From assembly GCA_017591395.1 (NCBI GenBank), contig WEDG01001087.1, forward strand, positions 1 through 64,000: a stretch of DNA of 64,000 nucleotides, read 5' to 3'. Shown here piece after piece: positions 43,697-55,789 of the stretch (position 1 is its first letter; each line of letters begins with the position of its first letter). The position numbers were made by a program, and so were the translations under genes. The notes beneath the pieces are model-generated. The model searched no databases, was not told the origin of the DNA, and saw only the letters and a list, made by a program, of their open reading frames with translations. Source of the stretch: Schistocephalus solidus (Eukaryota > Platyhelminthes > Cestoda > Diphyllobothriidea > Diphyllobothriidae).

Positions 43697-44337
43697 GAAT
43701 TTATTTATTTATCTATTTTTAATTGTTGGCATACCTAAAAGGCATACAATTCCGAAAACGACCTGGTACATCATTGACAAAAAGACAAAATCAGAGCGTG
43801 CCATGCGAATTGACTTGTATATTTCCACTTTTTACACGTGCGGCGTAGGAAACAACATTGGAGATCTTATTAATTGTGTGCAAGAACTGAGGTGAGAAGA
43901 TATCAAGTTCAGAAATTTACCACATATACCGAACGCAGAGAGTTTCAGGAGAGGTAGGGCATTGTTAACACGATCCAAGGCCTTATTGAAATCCAAATAG
44001 ACTATGTAAAGGGCAAAACCATTGTTCCATAATTGTAAAACATGATCAAAAAGGGAGCTGACAGGTATCACAAGACGTTGTTTTGAGGAATCCATGCTGG
44101 CTGCATTCAGTTGGTTACTCTCGGTTAAGGAATACATGGTCTTATCTTTGTTCAAGGTCTCCAATAATTTCGGAGCTGCGCACCGTGTGTTGATTGGCCA
44201 AAAGTATTCAAATGACATAGATTGGCCGCGTTTTGGGATAGGAAAAAATGTGCGATTTCTTCCACACAATGGGGAAGGTTTCACATTCTAGAGCTAGATT
44301 TAATATCTTACGCAGAATTTATGGGAAAATATCATCA
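43697..44337 (-). mobile_element. LINE family F, 5'-truncated fragment
   Basis: A short CR1/Jockey-like piece. The minus-strand frame 44,284-43,832 reads FFPIPKRGQSMSFEYFWPIN (RT motif 1-2), then ALYIVYLDFNKALDRVNNAL (motif A, LDFNKALD in place of LDFxKAFD). A 3' tail of AATA units is at about 43,700. It is cut where the 3' end of E3 begins. Confidence 0.7.
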
Positions 44338-44989
44338 GCGCTGGTGGCTGGCGCGGCCGGAGCCGCCCCTGGGCGTAACACCACACCTGGCTCGAATCCC
44401 ATGGATTGGGAGTGCCATAAAGGCCACATTAAGAAGGAGCCATTGCAGCCTGACTCTCAGTCCGCCAGTCAGCCACTTAACACAAAACACATTGTGCTGA
44501 CCATGCATTCCGAGTTATCCCGTCAGTTGGCAACCATCCAAGCCACGGCTTTTAGCGCACCGTGATAGTTTAAAGTGCGTCAGATTGTTTATAGGGAGGA
44601 AAATGCGCTGAGCTGTCGACCTCACTCTCTCCCCAACCCCACAATCAGACCACCATCGGAGCCGTTCAGTTGTCTGATATTAGAGTGGGCGCATTGGCTG
44701 ACGGGTCGGCGTACCCGTCTTCGCGCGCCACAGCACAACCTGGCTCCCATAACGCACACACCAGGATTCACAAACTCAGGGGATATGGAACAGCCATCGC
44801 CGTCTGACTCCCAGTCCACTGGTCAGCCACTCGACACACACAGCACATACACTGAGCCGACGGCGTGGTCTGGTGGAAGCGTCAGATTGGCAGACTTCCC
44901 AGCCACGGTTTCTAGGAAACCGTGATATACTCTGGTAAATGGTGATTGTGAGGGTGTTGTCGATGCATTGGTGTAGGTGTTGTGCGCTG

Positions 44990-45770
44990 ATGTAGCTTAG
45001 CATCCGGTGGTTTACCGGAGGTTGTCGTGGAGGCGCATGTGTCCTAATAGGCCCATGCGGTGTGTTAAATGTGCGGGAGCAGTGAGGGCAGTGAAAGCGA
45101 GCACGTCGACTGTATGTCGGAGCCCCAGGCACTGGTTCACCAGCCTCCGTGCGATGGATTCGTAGGTGACCGACCAGGCTGATGCGTGAGTTGAAGTTGT
45201 GGGCGCAGTGTGGGCAGGAGAAAGCGGTAGAGGCTGGGAGAATGTCATTCATGGTAGTGGGGATGGCAGTGGCGGTAAGAATGGCAGGAGTGGAGGGTGT
45301 GCATGATATATCGGTGTTGTCGGTCTTTCGGTGAATTCTGCTGTCATGGATGCACATGTGACCGAATAGGCCCATACAATGAGTAAATGTGCGAGGACAG
45401 TGAGGGCAGTGGAGGCGGTGATCTCTGCTGTGTGTTGGTGCTCTGTACGATATATTAACTAGTGACCGACCAGGCCGATGCGTGAGGTGAATGTGCGGTC
45501 ACATTGAGGACAGTTTAGGAGAAAGTCCCCATCGCTTATGGTGGTGGTGGTGGTATTGAAGGCGAATGTGGGGGTGGTTGCGTTGGTGGGGGCACAGGCG
45601 ATGAGTAGAGGGATGTGGTCTCTATGATGGTAGGAGTAATGGAATTGATGCTAGGAGTTAGGGTGAGGCAGTCGGAAGGAGGGTTGGCAGAATTCGAGGT
45701 AGAAGTTTGAATTGTTGGATTTGTGTGCGGAAGATGCGGTAACAGTGCACGTATGCTGGAAGGGCCTTGG
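44990..45770 (-). pseudogene. C2H2 zinc-finger array of E3
   Basis: It begins right after the RT C-terminal domain with a finger-like start (YVHCYRIFRTQI, about 45,750), without a separate promoter or gap. Further units lie at about 45,520-45,440, 45,400-45,350, 45,227-45,165 (CPHCAHNFNSRISLVGHL and then a His, fully canonical spacing) and 45,105-45,030. The repeated linker AGEPVPGAPTYSRRA joins the last two. Frame changes are present. Confidence 0.75.
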
Positions 45771-45779
45771 CATTGACGG

Positions 45780-47560
45780 TGTTTGTCCCGGGCACTGGTG
45801 ACTTTCGCGCCGCTCTTTTTGCCTTGGCGGTTGCGATCCAGTTGGCCTTATAGATTGCTGAACCAGTCTTCACGGAGATTCTCCATGCCGGTCTATCCTG
45901 GGCGAGGTCCTCCCAGGTCACCGGGTTGATTTGCAGTTGCTTCAGCGATTTCTTCAAAGTGTCCTTGCAGTGTCGTTTTTGACCTCCCTGCCGGCGAGCA
46001 CCCGTAGCGACATCTCCGCATAAAAGTCGTTTGGGTAGTCGCTCTTCATCCATTCTTACCAGGTGGCCGCTCCATCGCAGCTGCACTTGCCTGAGCATGG
46101 CGTGGATGCTAAGGATTCCAGTCCGGTCCAGGACTTCCATGTCTGGGATCTTGTCGTGCCATCTCAGCTTCATTATTCTGTGGAGGCAGCTGAGATGGAA
46201 TTGATTCAGGTTCCTGGCTTGGTTCGAGTAGACGATCCAGATCTCCGCTCCGTAAAGGAGTGTCGTCAAGACGACAACCTTGTACATCTTTCAGTTTAGT
46301 GTTCAGGTGAAAATCGTGGCGATTCCACACGAGGCCTGCAGCTGGCTGAAGGTCTGACTGGCTTTCCACATTTTTGAGTTGAGCACCGTTGACCTTGATT
46401 CGGGGAGCATTGTATTCCGCACTGGGTGCCGGATGGTGCATGACAACCGTTTTTGCTGTACTGATTGTTAATCCAAAATTGGCGCAGCCTGCATCGAAGA
46501 GGTCCATGCTCCTTTGCATGTCCTCCTCCGTCATGGTGTTAAGGGCGAAGTCGTCCGCGAAGAACAAGTCATGGACTGTAATCGTAAAAACGCGCGTTGG
46601 AGCCTGCATACGCCGATAATTGAGAAAGTGCCCGTCAGTTCTGTAGGCGATGCGGATACCAGGCTGCTCATCACGGTAGGCGTCCATCAGCATAGCCGAG
46701 AACATGCGACTGAAGAGGGTGGGGGCCAGTACGCAGCCCTGCTTCACTCCGTTGGTCACTGCGAATGCTTCGGCTACCATCCCGTTGTCAGTGACGCGCG
46801 CCGTCATCCTGTCATGAAACTGACACACAATGTGCGTGAACCGCTCAGGACAACCAAATTTCTGTATGCCTTTCCACAGTCCGTCGTGATTCACCATGTC
46901 AAAGGCTTTCGTTAGATCCAGGAACGTAGTATTTAGGTGAAATCGCATCTCCTGGCACTTCTATTGCAGCTGGCGGGCGGCAAAGGTCATGTCGGTTGTT
47001 CTGCGGTGTCGGCGGATGCCACATTGGCTTTCCGGGAGCAGGCCCTGCTCTAGGTGACCATTCAGACGATTGAGAAGGATACGGGCGAGGATCTTCCCGG
47101 CGATGTTGAGCAACGAGATGCCTCTGTGATTATCACAGAGTTGCCGGTTTCCCTTCCGTTTGTAGAGATGGACGATGGTGGCATCTTTGAAATCCTGAGG
47201 AACTTGTCCTTGGCGCCACTTCTACTGGAAGAGTGTTGTGAGTTCTGCTATCAGCCGAGGCCCACCGTGCTTGAAGACATCCGGTGGGATTGCGTCGGAT
47301 CCCGGTGCTTTACCTTTGGAAATCTGCTGCACGGCCCGGATGGTTTCTGGTAGGGAAGGCGGCAGATCCAGGTCATTGTTCGTGTCCACTTGAGGGAGCC
47401 GGTAAATTGCAGCGTCGGAGATGGTTGATGAGCAATTAAGGACACTTATGAACTGCTCGGCCCAGCGCTTCAGAATTTGCGACTTCCCTGTCAGCAGTGT
47501 TGTGCCGTCAGATGGCCTTGATTTCATTTCATTGCAGTCCATATACCCCTAGATTTCATC
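45780..47560 (-). pseudogene. Reverse transcriptase of E3
   Basis: 47,542-47,222 reads DAAIYRLPQVDTNNDL and ISKGKAPGSDAIPPDVFK. 46,948-46,109 is an open frame of 279 codons with TTFLDLTKAFDMVNHDGLW (motif A Asp present), TNGVKQGCVLAPTLFSRMF (motif B) and VHDLFFADDFALNTM (FADD intact). 46,287-45,658 carries [40 protein letters not shown] and [15 protein letters not shown]. Palm residues are complete, and the thumb is broken by one shift near 46,330. Confidence 0.8.
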
Positions 47561-47989
47561 AGCCTTACGGATCATACTGGCGTCCTACAGCTCCCACAGC
47601 CGTTGCCGTACAAGACGGCCGCATCTGAAGAAGGCTGCTTTGGTGGTGTCAGTCCGAATGTCCATGTAGGCTTTGTGTAGTCCATTCTTCTCCGCGAGTA
47701 AGTTGCTGATGCCGGCGTCATTGTCATCAAACAAGTCCTTGTGTTGACGACATGCGTGTCCGAGTACTTCGAAGGCGGTGGACTGGATGGCATTTCGCAG
47801 TTGACACAATCGTGTTTCAACGGTGGCGTTATTATCTGGAGCATGCAGGTTCCGCAGTTTCTCGGTTATTTGTTACTAAAATCAAAACAGTGAGCAGGCA
47901 AATTTAAGAAACAAGTATTTAACTTACCTGGTGGCCACTTACCTTGGGGCCTAGGTCGGGGTTGAAGGCGGAGCCCTCATCTGGGAGAT

Positions 47990-48720
47990 AACGAGGCGGA
48001 GATCCGTTTAACCATCGGCATCGCGGATCGGCTTGGTTACCATCACCTTCTGTCGATCTCGCCTCCGGAGGAGATCATAGTCCAGCAGCTGACAGCGCCG
48101 CGACCGAGGGTGCATCCACGTGGCCTTCTCCCGTGTTAGAAGGCGGAAGAAGGTGTATGTCAGTAGGAGACGGTGTTCCGCCCACGTTTGCAGAAGAAGG
48201 AGGCCGTTATCGTTACAGCTTTCGAGACCGTGGGGACTCAGCACTCCCTGCCAGGCAGCGGGTTCCATCAAGACGCGGGCGTTGAAGTCACCAAGGACAA
48301 TTAACTTGTCCACCTTCGGCACAGTCGCTAGCAGGGCGTGCAGGTCCTCGTAGAATTTGCCCTTCGCCGCATCAGAGCTCGTCCTTGGGGAGCGTAGGAG
48401 CTGATTATGGTGGTTAACTTGTCTCCCCGAAGAGGCAGGTGGAGGTTCATCCGGCGATCATTGATACCCTGTGGCAGACAGGGCAGACGTCCCACGATGT
48501 CGTTCCGGACGGCAAAGGCAACACCAGCATCGCGTCTCTCTGCCTTTGACCGGCCGATCCAGAAGAAGGTGTAGCCGGCACCCACCTCCTTCGGCTGACC
48601 CTGCTCAAAGAATCGGGTCTTGCTGGATCTTGCTCACCTTGTAGCGCGCCAGTTCCCAAGTGACTAGTGCCGTCCTCCGTTCCGGCCGGTTGCTCCTAGG
48701 ATTGTCTAAAATGGGAACGA
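47990..48720 (-). pseudogene. APE endonuclease of E3
   Basis: 48,585-48,328 reads [20 protein letters not shown] and onward to [13 protein letters not shown]. 48,322-48,008 reads [20 protein letters not shown]-type [20 protein letters not shown], and ends IRDADG. The SETRF catalytic start is disrupted near 48,630, and the DH block after 48,008 is out of frame. Confidence 0.7.
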
Positions 48721-48851
48721 ACATTCCAGGCTGCTAGTGGGAGTGGACTCACCCGAGCAGCCTGGAGGGTATGGCTAAGGGGGTGAAGATGGGGGTTTTG
48801 TTGTTTTTTTTTGAGTTTTACGACCGCGTATTTTGCAATCTGCGAGCCACG

Positions 48852-48869
48852 CACACACACACACACACA
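48852..48869. repeat. (CA)n run at the 5' side of E3
   Basis: Nine CA units at the same side of the element as the 45-bp tract of E1. Confidence 0.9.
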
Positions 48870-48937
48870 TGGAAGATTTCCATCCGGAACCCAACTATTA
48901 ATTTATCCACTCGGTTTCGGAATGCATAATCGTATAT

Positions 48938-49041
48938 TTCGAAGTTGCGCACAGTGTGTTGATTGGCAAAAAGTATTCAAATGACGTAGATTGGCCACGT
49001 TTGGGGATAGAAAGAATGTGCGATTATTTCTACACACTTTT
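48938..49041 (-). mobile_element. LINE family F, 104-bp fragment
   Basis: About 104 bp match 44,170-44,275 of element F at roughly 85 percent by eye, including GTGTTGATTGGC and AAAAGTATTCAAATGAC. Flanks on both sides differ. Confidence 0.7.
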
Positions 49042-49379
49042 TCAACAACTCCCAATGTTCAGACGTGAATACCCATAACGACTGAATAAATAGAACACGG
49101 TCTCTGAATACTCCGGAAGACGAGGCCGTAGTTGAATCCCTAGAAACAAATGCGTGGCAATCTGTAATGTAGAAACGCAACAACTGCAGTAAGAAGTCAA
49201 AATCAAGTCCGATGGGTTCCTGAAGGCCTTCAGATGACAGTATGAACAGAGGTAGAGTAAATCCCAACGAGAGCTCTGTAAAGCGTACTAGTGCCCCTAA
49301 GGAGAACTTTTAAGGAAGCAAAAATCCCGAGTACCGGGATGGGCAGCAGTGTTTAGTTATTCATGATTCGGACGAATAA
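49042..49379. other. Unassigned sequence
   Basis: No recognised protein or repeat. Possibly old LINE sequence. Confidence 0.3.
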
Positions 49380-52179
49380 ACTGCAGTTTAATCTGAAGAC
49401 CGTGTCGCCAAACTCCTCGCTTCATTAAATGGCCTCCTGAACCAGTTGCACACACCTGGCGTGGATTAATTGTAAATAAGATCCCTGAGCATAGAACAGT
49501 AGCTGTTGGGCTTGATCCAGATAGGCTGTGTATAACTGAATCCTTGGTTCACTCTCGTATATGTAACTCCACGTTTGCTATAGATAATTTAAATTTGTAC
49601 CGACAAGACCACGCTCATAAACGTGGTGGTGGTTGCCTTCTTTATAAAAAGTTCTCCTTCGTACGTTTACATTTTCAGCTTAGCATTTCATCCTTCTCTT
49701 GAAATCTATGATTTGTTACAGTCAGTTTGTTGTCAGGCACAATACAAAACTGGTAATTGGCTGTGTCTATAATCCTCCGTGTTATTCTGGCAATGGAAGC
49801 GAGCTCTGTGATCTATTTGAAAAAGTTGCAGAGACTCGATTTGATGTCAAAATAATCGTAAGAGATTTTAATCTGCCAGACATTGACAGGTAGGCAAATG
49901 CCTGCCTGGTCAATACTATTAACTTTTCGAAATTCTCCCAGCTGGTTAGTTCAGTGAGTGGAAATGACAGCATTTTAGATTACATTTTTACAAATGATGT
50001 CAACCCTCTCTTTATGAATTTCCATCGTGATCTATTCACTAGTGATTACGCAATAATTCACTGTTGCTTTCCAGTCCCCCTTCTTACGAAGCCTGAGGTT
50101 AAATGCAATAACCTCGACTTTAAGCACACAAACCATGAATTAATAAATAATTTCGTCAGCACTCTAGATTGGCAAAGCATATTTTCATTCAACGATCCAA
50201 ACGTTTTCATTGAGCTATTGCAGAGCCTTACAGAAAAAATGCAGGCCTTTATCCCGCTTAAGATTTGTATTTCATATACAGCCTCTTCTACTGTTCCACA
50301 TTTTCTCCAAAATGGACTAAATAAATTACGAAAGCAACTTAATGATCCGCCTAAAAGCTCATTTAGTTTACTTAATGATTTTACAAATATTTACTTTCAC
50401 ATTGATTGAGGTTCGTGCTAGATAAGCATAGGGAGTCTCGACACTAATTGACGCCAATTCATCCAAATCTGTTGGTAAAGGTTTCCATGTTAGGTCATCG
50501 GCTAAGCCTCTGAATGTAACTCTGCCTTCACTTGACTGTTACAAAACTCGTTACACAGGATTTGCAAAGAATTACAGAATTGTTGGTCAAGCATCTTTTG
50601 CCACTTACCATTGAAACTAGCCTAACTCCCTAGCAATTCTCTGCGTTTCAACCAAATTCAATTTCTAAAAACCATTAATTTTATCACTTCCAAGTATTCA
50701 AAAGAGATAGCTTGCCAAACACATTAACTTCAGTTGAAACTGATAACATTCAAAACTCACTTATTAAAAAGTAAAGAAATTTTCTTCCTTTAAAAAGCAA
50801 ATTATTTTCAGTATTTCCCAAAAACGGTTTATTCTCCGATTATTGGAAAATGTCTATTATAATTTCAGTTTTTAAATCTGGTTCTGCTCTGACATTCATA
50901 ACTATCGCGGTGTTCACAAACGCCCTATCTTGCTCAACACTTTGAAAAACTACTTGCAAACTGGAATTATGATTTCGCATAAGTAGTCGCATTTCTCTTC
51001 AACGCTGCTTAACATGATATCGTCTTTGTGAAATCTCCGTAACATGTCTTTTCTAAATCTACTAACCTCTCTTCGCAATACAAAGCATCTGTAGCTGTTA
51101 TCTAGTTTGATGTTAGTAAGGCATTCGATAAAGTGTCTCATAGACGACTTCATCTCAAGCTAGAGGATAAAAGGATTTCATAGTCCCCTTTACCGACATT
51201 ATAAGATCAAACCCATCTGATCGAAAACAAACATTTTAAAGGTTGTTGCTACTCAAGTTCTACCACGATTGTCAGTTGTGTCCTCAAGGTACACTATTAG
51301 TCCATTTTAGCTAAACTTTAGTAAATCGATAAGCTTTACATTTTCAATCTTGTATTTATGCTTATGACCTCAAATGCATGCATCCCTTTATCAACTATAT
51401 GACTGAACGATGCCTCGAACAAATCATTCGACTAGGGACGCCCTTTCGCGCAGCTCACGTGCTAATGGAGTTCTAACCTCTAAGGGTCGCTTCATGAATT
51501 TGTGGTCAGGCCGCCGCAACCCGTTATTTTACAGGTTGCCCTATGACTGACTGTTCCTCCATCAAGGACTTTGGCTTAAGCTACACCGATAAATTATATA
51601 TTTCGCCTCATGCCGAATATGCGCTCGGCCATAGCGCTCGATAATTGCGCTTCAATTCTCTTATAGTTTTCTGAACAACCTGCACAAATGCACTTTATAG
51701 TACGTTTGTACTTCCATTCTGAATTTCTATTGCTGTTTCTTCTTTATGCGACGAATCGAGCTGTTCACTGAAAACGTCAAAAGACATTTCACAAAAACCC
51801 TGTTTCTCGACTCTTTCAACCACTTCCTACTCAACAAGATTCAGCTGACGAAGCAGTTTCGGCTAGGAACTGGAAGCAGGCTTTTTGCCCTTTTCCGACT
51901 AAATAATAGTTCAACTCTCCCCGCTTGTCATATTACCCTCGTTAGTCTTCCTTATAACCTAAGAAATTCTGCACCAATTATACCTCCTCCTTTATTCTCC
52001 ACATGTAAACGCCTTCATCTTTTGCTTTCATGTATAATTTTCTTTGCAATACCTTGCCAATTGAAATTAGGTCGTAACGATGGCTTTGTAGGATAGCTTA
52101 AATATGACACAACAAAACAATCAATTCGTCCTCATAAATTGCTCTTAACAGTAAAATTGATGGAATGCTAAAATACCTT
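49380..52179 (+). mobile_element. LINE family G (C-like), copy partly inside the left palindrome arm
   Basis: The forward strand shows endonuclease remnants 49,480-49,900 (LCITESLVHSRI, KLVIGCVYNPPC, DFNLPDIDR), an endonuclease end plus linker frame 49,954-50,409 (SILDYIFTNDVNPLFMNFHR, VPHFLQNGLNKLRKQL), RT remnants 50,600-51,470 in broken frames, and a tail 51,540-52,096 (IKDFGLSYTDK-type, then LFRLNNSSTLP). The part from 49,922 on is duplicated in reverse at 55,790-58,009. Confidence 0.8.
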
Positions 52180-52870
52180 TAACGGTACCACAAACGCCAA
52201 CATAAAACCCTTTGCCTTAATCATACCGCTAACCCCAACTTGATAACATAGTTATTTTTAATAATTTGCTATCTCAGCTTTAGTATTCTGCGTGATCCAG
52301 ATGAGATGAACGTAGTTCAGCTTACCGTCCCTTTGTTAAAGCTTTCACAGCCCAGGTCCCTAGCTTCGTAAAGGAGAGTCGAAAAGACGAGAGATTTACA
52401 CATTTCGTTTGTGTTCAGTTCTTGGTGATAGCGATTAAAAAACAGAGGCATTACGGTGGCAGAATTTACGACTGCCTTTATATATATAATGAGAAATTCC
52501 GCTGTCAAGCATTGTGTTGCTTGCCAGCGTTCATCACAGAGTAGCAAAGCTTTCCAGATTTTCTAGTTGGGTGCCGTAGTCATTAAATTGTACAGCGTAA
52601 TTATCCGAAATTGCTTGTTGTTTGTGCATGACTGCCATTTTTTCAGTCTAATAATAAGTGCGACCACTGCTTATACAAATCGACTTCCATCATGGTTGGT
52701 GAAATGCAGACGTCAAAGCAAGCTTTGATGGCGGCATACGCTATCAAATTCGGAATTTGGAATTTATATTTGGTAAGCACCGGCAAGGCACTGTCTAAAC
52801 AAACATTAGTAACGAAATAACGTTATAACAATGTGTGCTGATTAAATATAAAAATACTTAATAATGTAGA
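49922..52870 (+). repeat. Left arm of an 8.1-kb palindrome
   Basis: This stretch is the reverse complement of 55,003-58,009 over its whole length, with scattered substitutions and small indels. Check points: CTTTTCGAAATTCTCCCAGC at 49,923 against 58,008 downward; the CATAGGGAGTCTCG block at 50,427 against 57,505; GATGAGATGAACGTAGTTCA at 52,300 against 55,571; and CTTAATAATGTAGA at 52,857 against 55,003-55,016. It contains LINE G, an RTE-like RT scrap and the last 105 bp of a family C 3' UTR. Confidence 0.9.
52180..52760 (-). pseudogene. Decayed RTE-like RT fragment, left arm
   Basis: The minus-strand frame 52,547-52,317 reads FNRYHQELNTNEMCKSLVF then STLLYEARDLG, corresponding to [23 protein letters not shown] in E1. 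It is the reverse duplicate of the copy at 55,110-55,620, which reads slightly better. Confidence 0.65.
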
Positions 52871-55002
52871 TAAAACTGCTCCTGCTATGTCGACAACTAG
52901 CGATGTTTTGAAATTAATGGTGAACTAGAAATAAATAGGCAGTGATAAAAACTCCTACCATAAAAATGGAGGCAGAGTTCAAAATGCCTTCATTTTTTAA
53001 GAGAAGGTAGGAGGAAAAAACTGCTTAGGAAAAAATGGTCAGAGTGGTAGAGTAGGGTAATACGGTAGTAGCATTTGAGAATGAGATAATGAAACGTCGA
53101 GGTGATTCATTTTTGATCACTTAGGCGTATGAAACAAAATCTCACGAGAATGCGTCAATGAACTTAAGTCCTCAGCATCGTAGCATCCAAAATTGAATTC
53201 TGATGATGGTTAGTACCTAAAGAACCGGCAGCATTTTTAAATGTGGACCACCGAATATGTACATCCGAATGACTGCATCGTTTGAATGACTTTTGATTTA
53301 AGGAGACATCATGGTTCATGGGCGATTCGAGGTAGCGAAAATATAGTTTTAAGAGGGTCCCTTAAATTCCCGATGGTCCTTATTCCGAGTCATGAGGAAA
53401 GCTACTGAGAAAAGATGAGGAAAAAAAGGTAAAAATAGAATCAGTGTTAAGATAAATGTGCAGTCTTCTCTTGAATGCAGATAGACTAGTTAACGACCTA
53501 TTTCAATCGGCAAGTTATTCCAAAGAAAACTATGCCTAGAAGCAAAGAAGAGAGAGCGTCTACACGTGGAGGATGCAGGAGGTGGTATAATTAGTGCCAA
53601 ATGTCTAAGGTTATAAAGAAGACTAACGAGGGTAATGACAGAAAGATTGGTGAGAGTTGAGCTATTATTTAGTCGGAAAAGGAGAAAAAGCCTGCTTCCA
53701 GTCTCTAGACCCAAACAAATGTTAACTTCGTTAGCTGGCATCTTGTTCAGTAGGAAGTAGTTGAAAGAGTCGGAAATAGGAGATTTTTGTGAAATATCTT
53801 TGGTAATTTTCAATTTTTGAACGGCTTGGTTCGTTCATTAAACCAAAAAGAACAGCAAATTAAAGAATGGGAAGCAAAAGCATACGATTAAGTCTTAATT
53901 CAATTTCAGGAAGGTAGAAATTATAAGAAATAAAGCCGCAAATCTGAGCAGATTTGGCCCTAGTTCTATCGGCATGAGGCGAAAGATGTAATTGATTGGT
54001 GTAGCTTAAGCCCAAGTCCTTGATTGAGGAACATTCAGTCATAGGGTAACCTTTAAAAATTACTGTTTGCCGCAGCCTAACAGGCCCAAAACTCATGTTC
54101 CGACACTTAGTAGGTGAGAAATCCATTAGCCATTTGAGGCTCCACACCGAAAGAGCGTCTTAGTCAGAATGAATTTGTTCTACGCATCGTTCGGTCGTCG
54201 AGTTAGAGAAGGTATACTTGCATTTGAGGTCATCAGCATAAATATAAGATTTAGAATGTTTAACTACGATGAAATATCATTTATATACAGTAAAAACAAC
54301 AACGGACATAAAACGGTAACTTGAAGGACAGGACTAACAATCGGGGTAGCACTTTAATATGAGGACCCCACTAAAACTTTACGTTTTCGATCATTTAGTT
54401 ATGATCTAATAAAGTCAGTAAAGGGACTAAGAAAATCCTATAGCTTCTAGTTTAGTTATAAAAAGTCTATGAGGCACTTTATCGAATACCTTATCAACAT
54501 CAAAATATTTTTTCTACAGATAGATGATCATTACGAAGAGAGGTTGGTAGATTTAGAATAGACATGTTACAGGTTTCACAAGAGCGATCCGGTAAAAAGC
54601 CGTGGTGGGAAAAGTTAATAATTTGATTGCTTATGCACAAATCCGTGATTTGTTTTGCAATTAGTTTTTCGAAGAGTTTAGCAAGGGAGTGCGTTTTATG
54701 AACACCGCGATAGTTATGAATGTCAGAGCCGAAACCAGATTTAAAAACTGGTGTTTTTATAGAAGTTTTCCAATAATCGGGGAAGAAACCATTTTCGAGA
54801 AATACTGAAATAATTTGCTTTGTAAAGGTGGAAAATCCCTTAACTGTTAATAGATGAGCTTAGAATGTTATCAGTTCCAACCGAATGTAAATTTTTAAGA
54901 TGAGCTTTTTCTTTTTGTATACGTGAAGGCGAGAAATTAATGGTTGCTAGATGTGAATTTGAATTTGAAAGCAGAGGAATTGAGGGAGTGAGGCTAGTTC
55001 TG
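52761..55002 (-). mobile_element. LINE family C (copy C3), in the palindrome spacer
   Basis: 3' UTR from 52,761, of which the first 110 bp belong to the left arm, RT tail 53,813-53,490 (NNSSTLTNLSVITLVSLLYN), palm 54,147-53,860 (WLMDFSPTKCRNMSFG, IKDLGLSYTNQLHLSPHAD), and RT N-terminal remnants to 55,000. It keeps the 97-bp stretch missing in C1. Near identity with C2 over 34,700-36,288 suggests a recent common origin. Confidence 0.8.
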
Positions 55003-55109
55003 TCTACATTATTAAGTATTTTTATATTTAATCAGCACACATTTTTATAACGTTATTTCGTTACTAATGTTTGTTTAGACAGTGCCTTGCCGGTGCTTAC
55101 CAAATATAA

Positions 55110-55620
55110 ATTCCAAATTCCGAATTTGATAGCGTATGCCGCCATCAAAGCTTGCTTTGACGTCTGCATTTCACCAACCATGACGGAAGTCGATTTGTAT
55201 AAGCAGTGGTCGCACTTATTATTAGACTGAAAAAACGGCAGTCATGCACAAACAACAAGCAATTTCGGATAATTACGCTGTACAATTTAATGACTACGGC
55301 ACCCAACTAGAAAATCTGGAAAACTTTGCTACTCTGAGATGAACGCTGGCAAGCAACAAAATGCTTGACAGCGGAATTTCTCATTATATATATAAAGGCA
55401 GTCGTAAATTCTGCCACCGTAATGCCTCTGTTTTTTAATCGCTATCACCAACAACTGAACACAAACGAAATGTGTAAATCTCTCGTCTTTACGACTCTCC
55501 TTTACGAAGCTAGGACCTGGGCTGTAAACTTTAACAAAGACGGTAAGCTGAACTACGTTCATCTCATCTGGATCCGCAGAATACTAAAGCTGAGCTAGCA
55601 AATTACTTAAAAAATAACTT
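55110..55620 (+). pseudogene. Decayed RTE-like RT fragment, right arm
   Basis: The broken frame reads SLKKTAVMHKQQAISDNYAV, then GTQLENLENFATL, then MCKSLVFTTLLYEARTWAV and YVHLIWIRRILKLS. This parallels E1 STAKTVVMHQPPPSAEYNAP, GAQIKNVETFAYL and [19 protein letters not shown]. It belongs to an older or different RTE-like family than E1-E5. Confidence 0.7.
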
Positions 55621-55789
55621 ATGTTATCAAGTTGGGGTTAGCGGTATGATTAAGGCAAGGGTTTTATGTTGGCGTTTGTGTTACCGTTAAGACACAGGTA
55701 TTTTGGCATTCCATCAATTTACTGTTAGAGCAAATTTTATAGAGGACGAATTGATTGTTTTGTTGTGTCATATTTAAGCTATCCTACAA

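Larger units (their letters stand above)
44338..48890 (-). mobile_element. RTE-like LINE, most complete copy (E3)
   Basis: Leftward order: 5' region with CA run (48,890-48,720), endonuclease (48,720-47,990), linker (47,940-47,570), reverse transcriptase (47,540-46,110), basic C-terminal domain (46,110-45,780), C2H2 array (45,770-44,990), and 3' UTR (44,990-44,338). This shows the full plan of the family. Shifts occur in the endonuclease start, the linker, the thumb and the fingers. RT motif residues are intact, making E3 the youngest-looking copy here. Confidence 0.85.
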
